This document shows positions 25,383-34,319 of a DNA stretch of 64,000 nt, one piece after another. The stretch lies in assembly GCF_000019965.1 (NCBI RefSeq), contig NC_010571.1, positions 1,674,001-1,738,000 of the forward strand, read 5' to 3'. Position 1 is the first letter of the stretch. The number at the start of each line of letters is the position of its first letter. The notes under the pieces were generated by a model. The model was given only the letters and a program-made list of their open reading frames with translations. It was not told where the DNA came from and ran no database searches. The DNA comes from Opitutus terrae PB90-1. GTDB taxonomy: Bacteria > Verrucomicrobiota > Verrucomicrobiia > Opitutales > Opitutaceae. The translations under genes and the position numbers were made by a program.

Positions 25383-27866
25383 CTAGAGTTCGACCTCCGG
25401 GCGCGTGACGACCTCGACGTGCTGCAGTTCAGCCACCGCCGGACGGTCCTCGAATTCCGGTTTGGCCGACTCCGGGAAAAAGATGGGCGCGCCTTTTTGC
25501 AACGGCAGGATGGCGATCGTGAGTTCGCCGGCGCGGAGCAGGTCGGCGTGACGACGGAGCCCGATCTCGAGCGCGTTGCCGTTGTAGAAATCATCCGTGA
25601 CGAACGTGCCTCCGATCGACACGCGCGCCACGTCGCCGACGTAATGCAGCCGGAGGAGCGGATTCGTGCCGAGGTCGAGATCCCGCGGGAGTTGAATCCG
25701 CCACACGGCGGCGTCCGCAAAATCGGCGTCGATTGGCGCCGCAGCGACGGGTTGCTGCGTGCGTGCGGATTGAATGTGGCGCAGCGGGCCGGGGGCGCGC
25801 ACCAATTCGAATGCGACCGGCGTGATCTGCGACTGAACGCCGCGCGACGTGAATCGAGTGAAAAGTCCATCGGGCTCGGACGCGACGTTCGCGCCGTTCA
25901 CCCGCAGCTTGGCGGCGGGCGCGGGGTAGACGCTGGCCGTCGCGGCGGTCGAGGTTCCCGGTGTCGACTCGATGCGGACCCTGTCGGTTGCGAACGAGAG
26001 GTTGTCATGCGCGAGGAACACGCGTTCGCCGCCGTGCCACGTGCCTTTCCAAAGCGCACGAGAGTCCGCGTCACTAAGCAGTACGATGCGGACGGTATGG
26101 TCTGGTGTTTTCCGTGGCTGGAGGACGAGCGCCACCTCACGACCGGCGGGCAGAGCTGCGACCAGGATGCGGTCGGCGTCGCGCGTCATCTCGCCACGAA
26201 CCGCTTCCACCTTGGTCTCGCGGGCGTCGAATGCGAACTCGGCCGGGACGCCGGGCGTTTCGGCGAAAAACACCGTGCGCGCCCCGTCGGCGATGATTTG
26301 CGTGATCGGCTGCGCGGTGGCGTAGGTCAGCGTGACGCCGCCGAGATCGAGCCCAAAGGGCCAGAAAAACGCGGCGCTGGGAGCAACCGTGATCGGGCGC
26401 GAGGGGAAGGTGAGCCGGGCGGATCGGCCTGAATCCGCGGGTGGGACGCGCGTGCCAGAAGCCAAAACCAGCGTGAATTGTACGTCGGGCTTCGGCGGCA
26501 GTTCGCGGCTGCGTTCATAATTGTTGACGAAGAGAAAGCCGGACGCGCCGTCCGCTCTCGCGGCCCAGCGGAGCGTGGTCACGTCGTCACGGCCGGTGGG
26601 GCGCACGTCCGGGAGCGACACGGACGTCGCCGCAAGTTCGTCACCCCATTCGTGCAGAAACAGGTGCAGCCGGCGGAGCGAATGATACTGCGGCCGGACC
26701 TGCCCGTATTGCCCGAGCGGCGCCTGAAAGTCGTAGTTTTTTTCCGGCAGATCGTTCCAATTCGTCAACGACGTGGCTTGCGACTCCATCAAGGTGGTGA
26801 GCTTCGCCTCCGGATTCGTTCCGCCATGATACATGTAATAACCCGGCGAGACGCTGCCGGAGCCGAGCTTAACGAGCGTGGTCGACTCGATATCCCGTGA
26901 ATCGACGAGAATGCGGCGGTGATAGCTGCTCATCATCCCGCCGCCGATTTCGCAGGTGAGATAAGGATAGCGGGCCACATCCGGCGCGTCTTGCACGTCC
27001 CGGCGGCCGAGCGCTTCGTTCGCGATGTTCGCGTCGGTGCGCAACGTGGAGAAATGGAACCCGGCCCAGTAATTGCCGGGCATCGAGGTGAGTTCGCGGT
27101 CCCAGAATCCCTCGGCGTACACGCCGTAGAGCGGAATGATTTCGCCGAAGGGCATGGGAGTGCGCAGCGCAGGCCAGCCGGTGCGCGTGTAAATCGGCAC
27201 GTCGAGTCCGGCTTCGCGCGCGATCCGCTTGAGCGTGAGCAGGTGGGCGGCGGGGCCGCCGTATTCGTTTTCCAACTGGATGCCGATGACCGGACCGCCC
27301 TCTTTCCACAGCAATCCGCCCAGCTGCGCGGCGATCTGCTGGTAGAGCCGCGTGGCGCTCGCGAGATAACCCGGATCATCAGAACGCATGTTGCCCCGGG
27401 CGACGATCCAGTCGGGCAGCCCGCCATTGCGCACCTCGCCGTGACACCACGGGCCGCAGCGGACGATCACCTTCAAGCCGACCTCGCCCGCGGTTTTGAC
27501 GAAACGCCGCAGGTCGCGTTGACCAGACCAATCCCATTGGCCCTCGATCTCTTCGTGGTGGATCCAGAAGACGTAGGTCGCGACGAGGTCGATGCCGCCG
27601 GCCTTCATCTTGAGCAGTTCGTTGCGCCATTCCGCGGCGGGATAGCGCGAGTAGTGAAACTCGCCCATCGCCGGCGTCCAACGCCGGCCGTCGAGCCACA
27701 GGCTGCGGCTGTCAAGCGCGAGCGTGGAACCGCTCGGATTTTTCGCGGTGCCCATCGCGAACGCGGCGGATTCGGCCGGAGCGTCGGCGCGCGGCGCAAG
27801 GGAGATCGTGAGCGGCGCCGCCATGAGCGAGGACGACACGAGGAGAATCAAAACCGCGAGTTTCAT
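25383..27866 (-). CDS. GH35 beta-galactosidase
   Basis: Secreted enzyme of 827 residues (signal peptide MKLAVLILLVSSSLMA). The GH35 TIM barrel spans about 55-400: GEFHYSRYP, TYVFWIHHEEIEGQWDW, RCGPWCHGEVRNGGLPDW, and acid/base Glu in IGIQLENEYGG (about 195-204). The nucleophile is probably the Glu of TCEIGGGMM. Long beta domains follow (about 420-827). Mature length suits bacterial GH35 enzymes acting on beta-galactosides such as pectic galactan ends. It lies between GH27 and the double GH43 on the same strand. The final Phe-Glu-Leu region shows nothing unusual. Confidence 0.9.
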   Translation of the reverse strand: MKLAVLILLVSSSLMAAPLTISLAPRADAPAESAAFAMGTAKNPSGSTLALDSRSLWLDGRRWTPAMGEFHYSRYPAAEWRNELLKMKAGGIDLVATYVFWIHHEEIEGQWDWSGQRDLRRFVKTAGEVGLKVIVRCGPWCHGEVRNGGLPDWIVARGNMRSDDPGYLASATRLYQQIAAQLGGLLWKEGGPVIGIQLENEYGGPAAHLLTLKRIAREAGLDVPIYTRTGWPALRTPMPFGEIIPLYGVYAEGFWDRELTSMPGNYWAGFHFSTLRTDANIANEALGRRDVQDAPDVARYPYLTCEIGGGMMSSYHRRILVDSRDIESTTLVKLGSGSVSPGYYMYHGGTNPEAKLTTLMESQATSLTNWNDLPEKNYDFQAPLGQYGQVRPQYHSLRRLHLFLHEWGDELAATSVSLPDVRPTGRDDVTTLRWAARADGASGFLFVNNYERSRELPPKPDVQFTLVLASGTRVPPADSGRSARLTFPSRPITVAPSAAFFWPFGLDLGGVTLTYATAQPITQIIADGARTVFFAETPGVPAEFAFDARETKVEAVRGEMTRDADRILVAALPAGREVALVLQPRKTPDHTVRIVLLSDADSRALWKGTWHGGERVFLAHDNLSFATDRVRIESTPGTSTAATASVYPAPAAKLRVNGANVASEPDGLFTRFTSRGVQSQITPVAFELVRAPGPLRHIQSARTQQPVAAAPIDADFADAAVWRIQLPRDLDLGTNPLLRLHYVGDVARVSIGGTFVTDDFYNGNALEIGLRRHADLLRAGELTIAILPLQKGAPIFFPESAKPEFEDRPAVAELQHVEVVTRPEVEL

Positions 27867-27923
27867 TGATGGGTGGAGCGCGCCGTCCCCGGCGCGGCTG
27901 TCGTCTTGGGGTCCCGGGGGGGC

Positions 27924-27994
27924 AGGGCGCCCACTCCGCGAGCGCCGAGAAACTGCAGCGACAATCGCGGCGGGCAGCGGAGTGCCCGCCCTAC
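27924..27994. repeat. Double-hairpin element between GH35 and GH43
   Basis: Hairpin halves GGGCGCCCACTCCGCGAGCGCC (partly paired) and GGCGGGCAGCGGAGTGCCCG, ending CCCTAC. It has the bipartite form and CTAC end of the GTAG family. It occupies the centre of the 154-base spacer. Confidence 0.65.
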
Positions 27995-28020
27995 CTTCGG
28001 CAAACCCAACATCTCGGTCT

Positions 28021-29967
28021 TCATTTGCCTTTCAGCGCGAGCGTGTCGCCGCGTTCATCGAGTTCGATGAACTGGATCCGTTCGCGTCCGGGTTTGTTCG
28101 GTTGATGGAGCGCCATCATCAGTTGACCGTCGAATCGGCGAAACAGCATCGGATGCCCGCCATCGGCAGCGAACAGCGCGGCGGGCGATTGTTTCCACGG
28201 GCCGGCGAGCTTGCCGGATTCGGACGTCGCGATGCCGACCGCGTAACCGGTCGGCGAACCGCTCGACCAGAGCATCAGCAGCTTGCCGCCTTGGGTGCGA
28301 TGGAACCACGGACCGTCGGTGACGTAGCAGCCATACTGCGGGGATTTTTGCGCCCAAGGCGCGTCGCTGCCGTGGAAGAGCCGCTTGGGTTCGCCGACGG
28401 TGCCGGAGAGGTCGTCCTTCAGCTGAATCATTTCCACCGTGCCGTCCTTGATCTGCACCCACTCGTGGCAGAACACCATGTAGGGCACGCCATCTTCCTC
28501 GAACAACGTGCCGTCGAGGGTCATCATGTCCTCGGGCAGCGTGGAGCGGTTGGCGAACGGCTGGAACGGCCCCATCGGGTTATCGGCGACGAGGACCTGC
28601 GAGCCGCGTTTTACCCGCGGCAGCCAGTCCCGCCACTGCTCGGGGAACTTGTGGGAGGAATCGAAGGTGAGAAACAGATAGGACTTGCCCCGATAGGCGT
28701 GCATCTCCGGCGCCCAGATCCCGCGATCGGCCCACCAATCGGCTGGCCGTTCGAACACGTAATGCGGGCCGGTCCAGTCTTCGAGGTTCTTGCTGGTGTA
28801 GGCGGAGACGGCCGCGCGGCGGTTCGGTCCGCGCGACGAGAAGTACATCGTGTACGTCTGCGTCTTCGGATCGGGCCAGACGCATGCGTCGCGGGCGTGA
28901 AGATCGGCGCGTTTGACGGTGCCGAACTTCGGCAGGGTTTCACGTGCGGGCACGCCGAAGTCCGGCGTGCCGTCCGCGCGCCAGGCAATCGGCTGCACGC
29001 GGGTATGGCGGTTTGGGTCGCGCAGCGGATTGCCCGGGATGTCGCGGTAGTTGCGCGCGTGGTAGACGAGCAAGTCAGTCTTGCCGTCTTCGGCGACGGT
29101 GAAGCTGTTGTGGCCGGGCCCGAAAATCCCGTTCGCTTCGTTCGTCGTGAACACGGGCGTCGGCGATTTGGTCCACGATTTCGGATCGAGCAGATCGGCG
29201 TCCTCGCGCGCGGTGAGCAGGCCCAGGCTGTATTCGGCGCCAGTGCCGGCGGCGGAGTAGGTGAGGAACACGCGGCCGTTCCGGATCAGCACGGCGGGGC
29301 CCTCGTTGACCGCGTAGCGGACTTTTTCCCAGTCGAACTCCGGCCGCGAGAGCAGCACCTGCGGTTGGACGATCGAGGTGGGCGAGTCCATTTTCGCGAG
29401 GTAGAGGTCGGAGTTGTTCTGCACCGCCGGGTCGCGTTGCGCCCAGACAAGGTAGCGCGTGCCGCGATGTTCGAAGGTCGTTGCATCGAGCGAGAACGAG
29501 TCCCAGCGGGTCTTGAGCTGCCCGTGCTCAATCCACTCGCCCTCGAGCGGATTGGCGGAGGCGTTTTCCAACACGTACATCCGGATGCTGCCGCGGACGC
29601 CAACCTCGCCGGCGGCGACGTAGATGAACCAGCGACCGTCGATGAAGTGGATCTCGGGCGCCCAGATGTTTTCGCTCAGCGGACCGGCGGCGTGTTTGCG
29701 CCAGATCGTTTTCGGTTCGGTCGTGGCGAGCCCGGCCACGGTTGAGGCGCGCCGCAGCTCGAGCCGGTCGTAGTCGGGCACGGTCGCGATGAAGTAATAG
29801 AATCCGTCGGTGTGCCGGTGAATGTACGGGTCCGCCCGCTGGAGGATGAGTGGGTTTGGCAGCTCGGCGGCCGCGGAGGGCTGGGCACCGAGCGCGCTGG
29901 CGCAGAAGCCGAGCGCAAGCGTCGACGCGAGCAGCTTGGCCAGGAGGGGAAACGTGGGGCGAACCAT
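28021..29967 (-). CDS. Tandem GH43-family arabinosidase/xylosidase-like protein
   Basis: Secreted protein of 648 residues; the ATG at 29967 was chosen for the signal peptide (MVRPTFPLLAKLLASTLALG, cleavage ASALGA). Two five-bladed propellers are fused. Unit 1 (about 35-330) begins LILQRADPYIHRHTDGFYYF and has ENIWAPEIHF and FGPGHNSFTV. Unit 2 (about 340-645) has RDACVWPDPKTQTYTMYFSS, DRGIWAPEMHAYRGKSYLF and a MTLDGTLFEEDG stretch. The ADP and WAPE motifs match the catalytic Asp and pKa-modulating region of clan GH-F. The likely role is arabinan or arabinoxylan trimming. An in-frame ATG four codons upstream is an alternative start. Confidence 0.87.
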   Translation of the reverse strand: MVRPTFPLLAKLLASTLALGFCASALGAQPSAAAELPNPLILQRADPYIHRHTDGFYYFIATVPDYDRLELRRASTVAGLATTEPKTIWRKHAAGPLSENIWAPEIHFIDGRWFIYVAAGEVGVRGSIRMYVLENASANPLEGEWIEHGQLKTRWDSFSLDATTFEHRGTRYLVWAQRDPAVQNNSDLYLAKMDSPTSIVQPQVLLSRPEFDWEKVRYAVNEGPAVLIRNGRVFLTYSAAGTGAEYSLGLLTAREDADLLDPKSWTKSPTPVFTTNEANGIFGPGHNSFTVAEDGKTDLLVYHARNYRDIPGNPLRDPNRHTRVQPIAWRADGTPDFGVPARETLPKFGTVKRADLHARDACVWPDPKTQTYTMYFSSRGPNRRAAVSAYTSKNLEDWTGPHYVFERPADWWADRGIWAPEMHAYRGKSYLFLTFDSSHKFPEQWRDWLPRVKRGSQVLVADNPMGPFQPFANRSTLPEDMMTLDGTLFEEDGVPYMVFCHEWVQIKDGTVEMIQLKDDLSGTVGEPKRLFHGSDAPWAQKSPQYGCYVTDGPWFHRTQGGKLLMLWSSGSPTGYAVGIATSESGKLAGPWKQSPAALFAADGGHPMLFRRFDGQLMMALHQPNKPGRERIQFIELDERGDTLALKGK

Positions 29968-30214
29968 GGCGAGCAGCACTGTGGGTTGGCGGTCGGGCCG
30001 AGCAAACGTTCCTTCGCCTAACCGTCAAACTACGCCAGATGCGTCGAGGCATTTCGGTGGGTACCGCCGTCCCGGCGGGCTGTGACCGCCTGATTTCTCC
30101 CTCGATCTCTGAAGCTCGCGCGGCGACGGTCTCTGCCAAAAGAAAGCGCGGCCATCTGCTGCTGCGCCGGCTGCTTTAGTTACCGCTCAAAAACGCGTCG
30201 TAGTTACCGGGCGC

Positions 30215-30814
30215 TCAACAGGAGGCGCGTCCGATGTCGGGCTGCTCTTCATGTCGCACGACGTATCGCAGCGCCAGCGTGCCGTTTTTGTAGGCTTTGA
30301 CCTCCTGGAGATGCAGAGCGACATCTCCGTCGAGCCGGTCGAAGAAGGGGAGACCTTCACCGAGCAGGATCGGCAGGATGGAATAGCGAACTTCGTCGGC
30401 CAGCCCACGCCGGAGGCATTCGCCGCAGACGGAACTGCCGCCGACCAGCCAGATGTTGCGAAACGCCGGGCGCAGACGCTCGTTTACGAACTGCGTGAGG
30501 TCGCCCGAGTGGAACTCGACGGTCCCCCGGTTGCGTGGCAGCTTGCGGGTGGTGAGGACGAAAACGGGTTTGTCGCCGTAGGCCCAACCGAAGCCCTTGG
30601 CTTCAAAGTCCAGCGCGATTTCATAGGTCCGCGACCCCATGACATAGCAGTCGATGGTGCGGAGGAAATCCTGGACGGATTGAGGATCCATCGTCTCACC
30701 GCTGGCGAATTCGTCTGCGACTTCCATCCAGTCGACGCGCCCGTCTTTTCGGGCGATGAAGCCGTCGAGACTGGCTGCCATGTGGATCGTCACCCGTGAA
30801 TCGGTCGGGGTCAT
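30215..30814 (-). CDS. Dihydrofolate reductase/RibD C-terminal-family protein
   Basis: Cytoplasmic protein of 199 residues with the DHFR/RibD-C fold: VTIHMAASLDGFIARKDG at the N-terminus, CYVMGSRTYE, PVFVLTTRKLP, NIWLVGGSSVCGECL (the NADPH-binding Gly-Gly turn) and ILPILLGEGLPFF near the C-terminus. Proteins of this group are NADPH-dependent reductases of unknown physiological substrate, often annotated as DHFR family. The start at 30814 was chosen because the fold begins at once; the longer frame upstream is unlike protein. It is separated from the neighbouring permease by 275 bases without an evident gene. Confidence 0.85.
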   Translation of the reverse strand: MTPTDSRVTIHMAASLDGFIARKDGRVDWMEVADEFASGETMDPQSVQDFLRTIDCYVMGSRTYEIALDFEAKGFGWAYGDKPVFVLTTRKLPRNRGTVEFHSGDLTQFVNERLRPAFRNIWLVGGSSVCGECLRRGLADEVRYSILPILLGEGLPFFDRLDGDVALHLQEVKAYKNGTLALRYVVRHEEQPDIGRASC

Positions 30815-31089
30815 CGTTCTTGGTTGGGCCGCCCAACGTGCTAGCGGGGAACGCACTCCTTGACGCGGAGCGCATAGCGGACCCGATTGTGCGGGGAGGT
30901 TGTCTCGCACGATGACTTCCCGGCCAAGCGCGGCTTCATCGGCCAACGACGCTGTCCGAAAAGGATCTTGTGTCGACCCTCCAGCACGGCATCCGAACCA
31001 TGCCGAGATCGTGGGTGCTTCCTTTCTGTCCGCCGGTGTGTCCCCCACCGGACGAGGGCGTCCGCGTCCCCACGCAAGCGGCGCGCCGG

Positions 31090-33534
31090 TCACTCTTCCC
31101 GCAGCGCGACGATCGGATCGAGCCGCGCGGCGCGGCGGGCCGGCAGGAAGCAGGCAACCAGGGCCACGCTGCCGAGAATCACGCCGACTCCCAGCAGCGT
31201 GAGCGGATCACGTTCGCCGACGCCGAACAGCAGCGTCGTCATCAATTGGGCGACTGCGAATACTCCGGCCGTGCCGATCAGCATCCCGAGCAGGACCGTC
31301 TCCATCGCGTGCCGGAGCACGAGCCACAGGATGGACCCTGAATCCGCGCCGAGTGCCGTGCGAATGCCGATCTCGCGCGTCCGCTGCGCGACGGAATACG
31401 AGATCACCCCGTAGATTCCGATCGAGGCGAGCAACAAGGCCACACCGGCGAACACTCCGATCAAGATCGTGCTCAGCCGGCTGCCGCCGAGCGACTCGGT
31501 CTTGATCTGCTCGAGCGTTTTCATCTCGGGGAGCGATTGGTCCGGATTGATCTTGTTTACGGCCTGCCGGATCGGCCGGTGCAGCAGCGCGGGATCGCCG
31601 GCGCAGCGTATCACGAGCGAAAGATAAGCCGTGGCGCTCTGCTCGAGCGTGACGTAGACCCCGGGCGAGCCTTCCTTGTCACTGAGCGAACCGACCTTCT
31701 CGTCCGCGACCACGCCGACCACCTCCCACGGAATTTCGGATCCCAGGCTGGTGCGCCCGAACGCGATTTCCTGGATCAGGATCCGTTTGCCGATGGGATC
31801 CTCCTTGCCGAAGTAACGCCGCCGCATCGTCTCGGTGATCACCGTCACGGGCGGGGTGCCTTTGCGGTCGCGCTCGTTCAGGGTGCGACCCTGGCGCAGC
31901 TTCAGCCCGAGTGCCTCGAAATACGAGGGGCTGACCATCTTGAAGAAACAGGCGTTGCGGTTGGCGCGATCGACGAGCGGCCGGTCAGCGCGCTGAAACG
32001 GCATGCCGTAGCCCCAGCCGCGCATCGGCAGCGCGGAGGTGAACGACACTTCCTCCACGCCGGGTAATGCCGCCACCGCGTCATGAATCTGCCGCAGGTA
32101 CGTGTTCAGGGCGTCACCCGTCTCGAACCGGTTCGCGGGGATCGGCAGCTGGGCGGTCAGCACGTTTTTGGAGTCAAACCCCAAGTCGACCTCGTGCAGC
32201 TTGGCGAAGCTGCGCAGAAACAGCCCGGCACTCGTCAACAGGACGAACGCGAGCGCGACTTCGCTCACTACGAGCACGGTCCGCATGCGATGACGAACGC
32301 GACTGGCGCTGGCGCCGCCGCCGGCCTGTTTCAGTCCGGTGGTGAGGTCGGTGCGCGTCGCCTGCAGCGCCGGGATGAGGCCACAGATGATCCCGGTCGC
32401 CAGCGCGAGGCCGACGGCGAACGCCAGCACGCCGCCATCAAACGTCACGTTGGCCTCCGGCGGAAGGGTGTATTTGGGCAGCACCTGCTTGAGCGCGACC
32501 ATCGTCGCGAAGCCTACGCCCAGGCCGAGCGCGCCGCCGGCGCCGGCGAGCAGGATGCTCTCGGTCAGGAATTGGCGGACCAGTCGCCAGCGACCGGCGC
32601 CGAGTGCGGCGCGCAGCGCGACCTCGCGATCCCGGGCCAGCCCGCGCACGAGCATGAGGTTGGCGAGATTCGCACAGCCGATGAGCAACACTGCGCCGAC
32701 CGCGGAAAACAGCAGATAGATCGAGTGCCTGAGATCCTTGCCCACGTACGTCTCGACGATCGGATCGATCGTGACGCCCCAGCCTTTGTTGGAATCGGGA
32801 AAATCCTGCGCGATGCGCGCGGCGATCGCGTCCAGATTCGCACGCGCCTGCTGCAGCGTGACGCCGGGTTTCAGCTTCGCCATCGAGCCGAACCAGTGAA
32901 AGTTTCGCGTGTGGTTTTCCGGCGCGAAGGCCAGCGGCCGCCAGATTTGCGGCCAGCCACGATCGAAGGCCGAGGACTCCGGCAGGATGCCGATCACCGT
33001 GTGGGATTGACCGTCGAGCGTGATGGTGCGGCCGAGGAGCGTCTGATCGCCGCCAAACTGGGCCTGCCAAAACGCGTGGCTGAGCACGACGACCCGATCC
33101 TGCCCCGGCTGATCCTCGCCCGCGGCGAAGGTCCGGCCCAGTGCCGCACTCACGCCAAAAATGCTGAAGTAGTCAGCCGACACGCGCAGGCCGCGGAGCT
33201 GGATGGGCTCGTCCACGCCGGTCAGCGTGACCGACCCGCCGGTCTGCGCGGCCATGTACTCGAACACCGTGTTCTGATTTTTCCAGTCGAGGTAGTTGAG
33301 TGTGGAGATCCCGTTCCGTTCGCCGCCCGGCGGTTTCTCGAGCACGCGGACAATCCGCTCCGGATCCGCATACGGCAGCGGCTTCAGCATGACGCCGTGG
33401 ACGAAACTGAAGATCGCGGTGTTCGCGCCGATCCCCACCGCGAGGGTCGCGAGGGCAACGGTGGTGAATCCCGGGCTTTTACGCAGCGTGCGAGCGCCGA
33501 ACCGCACATCCTGGAGGAGTTCAGAGAACATCAT
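31090..33534 (-). CDS. ADOP-type duplicated MacB/FtsX-like permease
   Basis: Inner-membrane protein of 814 residues. It begins MMFSELLQDVRFGARTLRKS, the hallmark leader of the acidobacterial duplicated orphan permease group, followed by SPGFTTVALATLAVGIGANTAIFSFV and a MacB-like periplasmic domain. The whole plan then repeats: helices and RDREVALRAALGAGRWRLVRQFLTES near residues 330-370, then a second periplasmic domain, and a C-terminal block with QRTREIGIRTALGADSGSILW. No ATPase gene is adjacent, as usual for orphan members. A role in efflux or lipoprotein-type transport is inferred from MacB. It shares no clear pathway with the glycosidases. Confidence 0.9.
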   Translation of the reverse strand: MMFSELLQDVRFGARTLRKSPGFTTVALATLAVGIGANTAIFSFVHGVMLKPLPYADPERIVRVLEKPPGGERNGISTLNYLDWKNQNTVFEYMAAQTGGSVTLTGVDEPIQLRGLRVSADYFSIFGVSAALGRTFAAGEDQPGQDRVVVLSHAFWQAQFGGDQTLLGRTITLDGQSHTVIGILPESSAFDRGWPQIWRPLAFAPENHTRNFHWFGSMAKLKPGVTLQQARANLDAIAARIAQDFPDSNKGWGVTIDPIVETYVGKDLRHSIYLLFSAVGAVLLIGCANLANLMLVRGLARDREVALRAALGAGRWRLVRQFLTESILLAGAGGALGLGVGFATMVALKQVLPKYTLPPEANVTFDGGVLAFAVGLALATGIICGLIPALQATRTDLTTGLKQAGGGASASRVRHRMRTVLVVSEVALAFVLLTSAGLFLRSFAKLHEVDLGFDSKNVLTAQLPIPANRFETGDALNTYLRQIHDAVAALPGVEEVSFTSALPMRGWGYGMPFQRADRPLVDRANRNACFFKMVSPSYFEALGLKLRQGRTLNERDRKGTPPVTVITETMRRRYFGKEDPIGKRILIQEIAFGRTSLGSEIPWEVVGVVADEKVGSLSDKEGSPGVYVTLEQSATAYLSLVIRCAGDPALLHRPIRQAVNKINPDQSLPEMKTLEQIKTESLGGSRLSTILIGVFAGVALLLASIGIYGVISYSVAQRTREIGIRTALGADSGSILWLVLRHAMETVLLGMLIGTAGVFAVAQLMTTLLFGVGERDPLTLLGVGVILGSVALVACFLPARRAARLDPIVALREE

Positions 33535-33662
33535 GGCTGAGGCGGGGAGATCGGAGGGTATGCGGTCGGTCGGGCAGACACGAGGCTGCGATGGGGGCGC
33601 GCTCGAAATGCCGGCACGAGCCGACATCGCCGCGGGTGAGCCGGGCAGCGCGGAGTGTGCCA

Positions 33663-34319
33663 ATGCGAAAGGTCACGGGCATCGCGGGAAAAACTCACGA
33701 GCGGCTGGAAAGTTACGCGCAAAGGATCGCCGTTCGCCGGTGGGAGTCGCGCCGGTCGACCGGGACGTCGCACTACTACGTCGACGGCGTGGAGTGGAAT
33801 CCGCTCACCCCGACCACGTTCCTCGATGGCCGGGCGGATCTCACGGCGGGCGTGTTCGCGATCACGCCGTTGAACGCGAACCCGAAGACCATCGAACCCG
33901 ACTCGTTCCTGCTGGTGGTCGAGATCAGCGAGCCGGCGCTGAGCAGTCGCGAACAATGGACGATCACACACTTTGCCGTGCGCGACGCGACCGGTGTGGC
34001 GTCGGGCCGCGAGGCGGAGCCCGCCGTCCCGTTTGGGTTTCACCGGCCGTCACGGCCCGAGATAGCTCGGCGTCAGCCCGCCGAGGTCGATCACGACCTT
34101 GTCGAGCACCACGCCGGTTTGGATGCCGTAAATTTTCAACGCGTGCTCGCCCGCCTGCGGCACCGCGAGTCGCAGGCGGGCGACTCGCGTGGCGTTGAGC
34201 ACGCCTTGCGCCCATTCAGGTCCGCCATCGCCGATCTCGAGCGTGACCAGTTGAGGTGGCGCGTCGTCGAGCGCGACGGCGAAGCGCAGCGCGGTGCCGC
34301 TGATCGGATGCGTCGGTAG
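33663..34319 (+). CDS. Uncharacterised protein or gene fragment
   Basis: I do not recognise this frame. The first 125 residues (MRKVTGIAGKTHERLESYAQ onward) have a protein-like composition and GC-rich third positions, with a GTSHYYVDGVEWNPL stretch and a DSFLLVVEISEPAL strand. After about 34050 the frame runs antisense through the end of the GH115 gene, where it is probably only a shadow, so the true product may be shorter or a truncated remnant. It could be a spurious frame. Nothing in the neighbourhood suggests a function. Confidence 0.3.
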   Translation: MRKVTGIAGKTHERLESYAQRIAVRRWESRRSTGTSHYYVDGVEWNPLTPTTFLDGRADLTAGVFAITPLNANPKTIEPDSFLLVVEISEPALSSREQWTITHFAVRDATGVASGREAEPAVPFGFHRPSRPEIARRQPAEVDHDLVEHHAGLDAVNFQRVLARLRHRESQAGDSRGVEHALRPFRSAIADLERDQLRWRVVERDGEAQRGAADRMRR

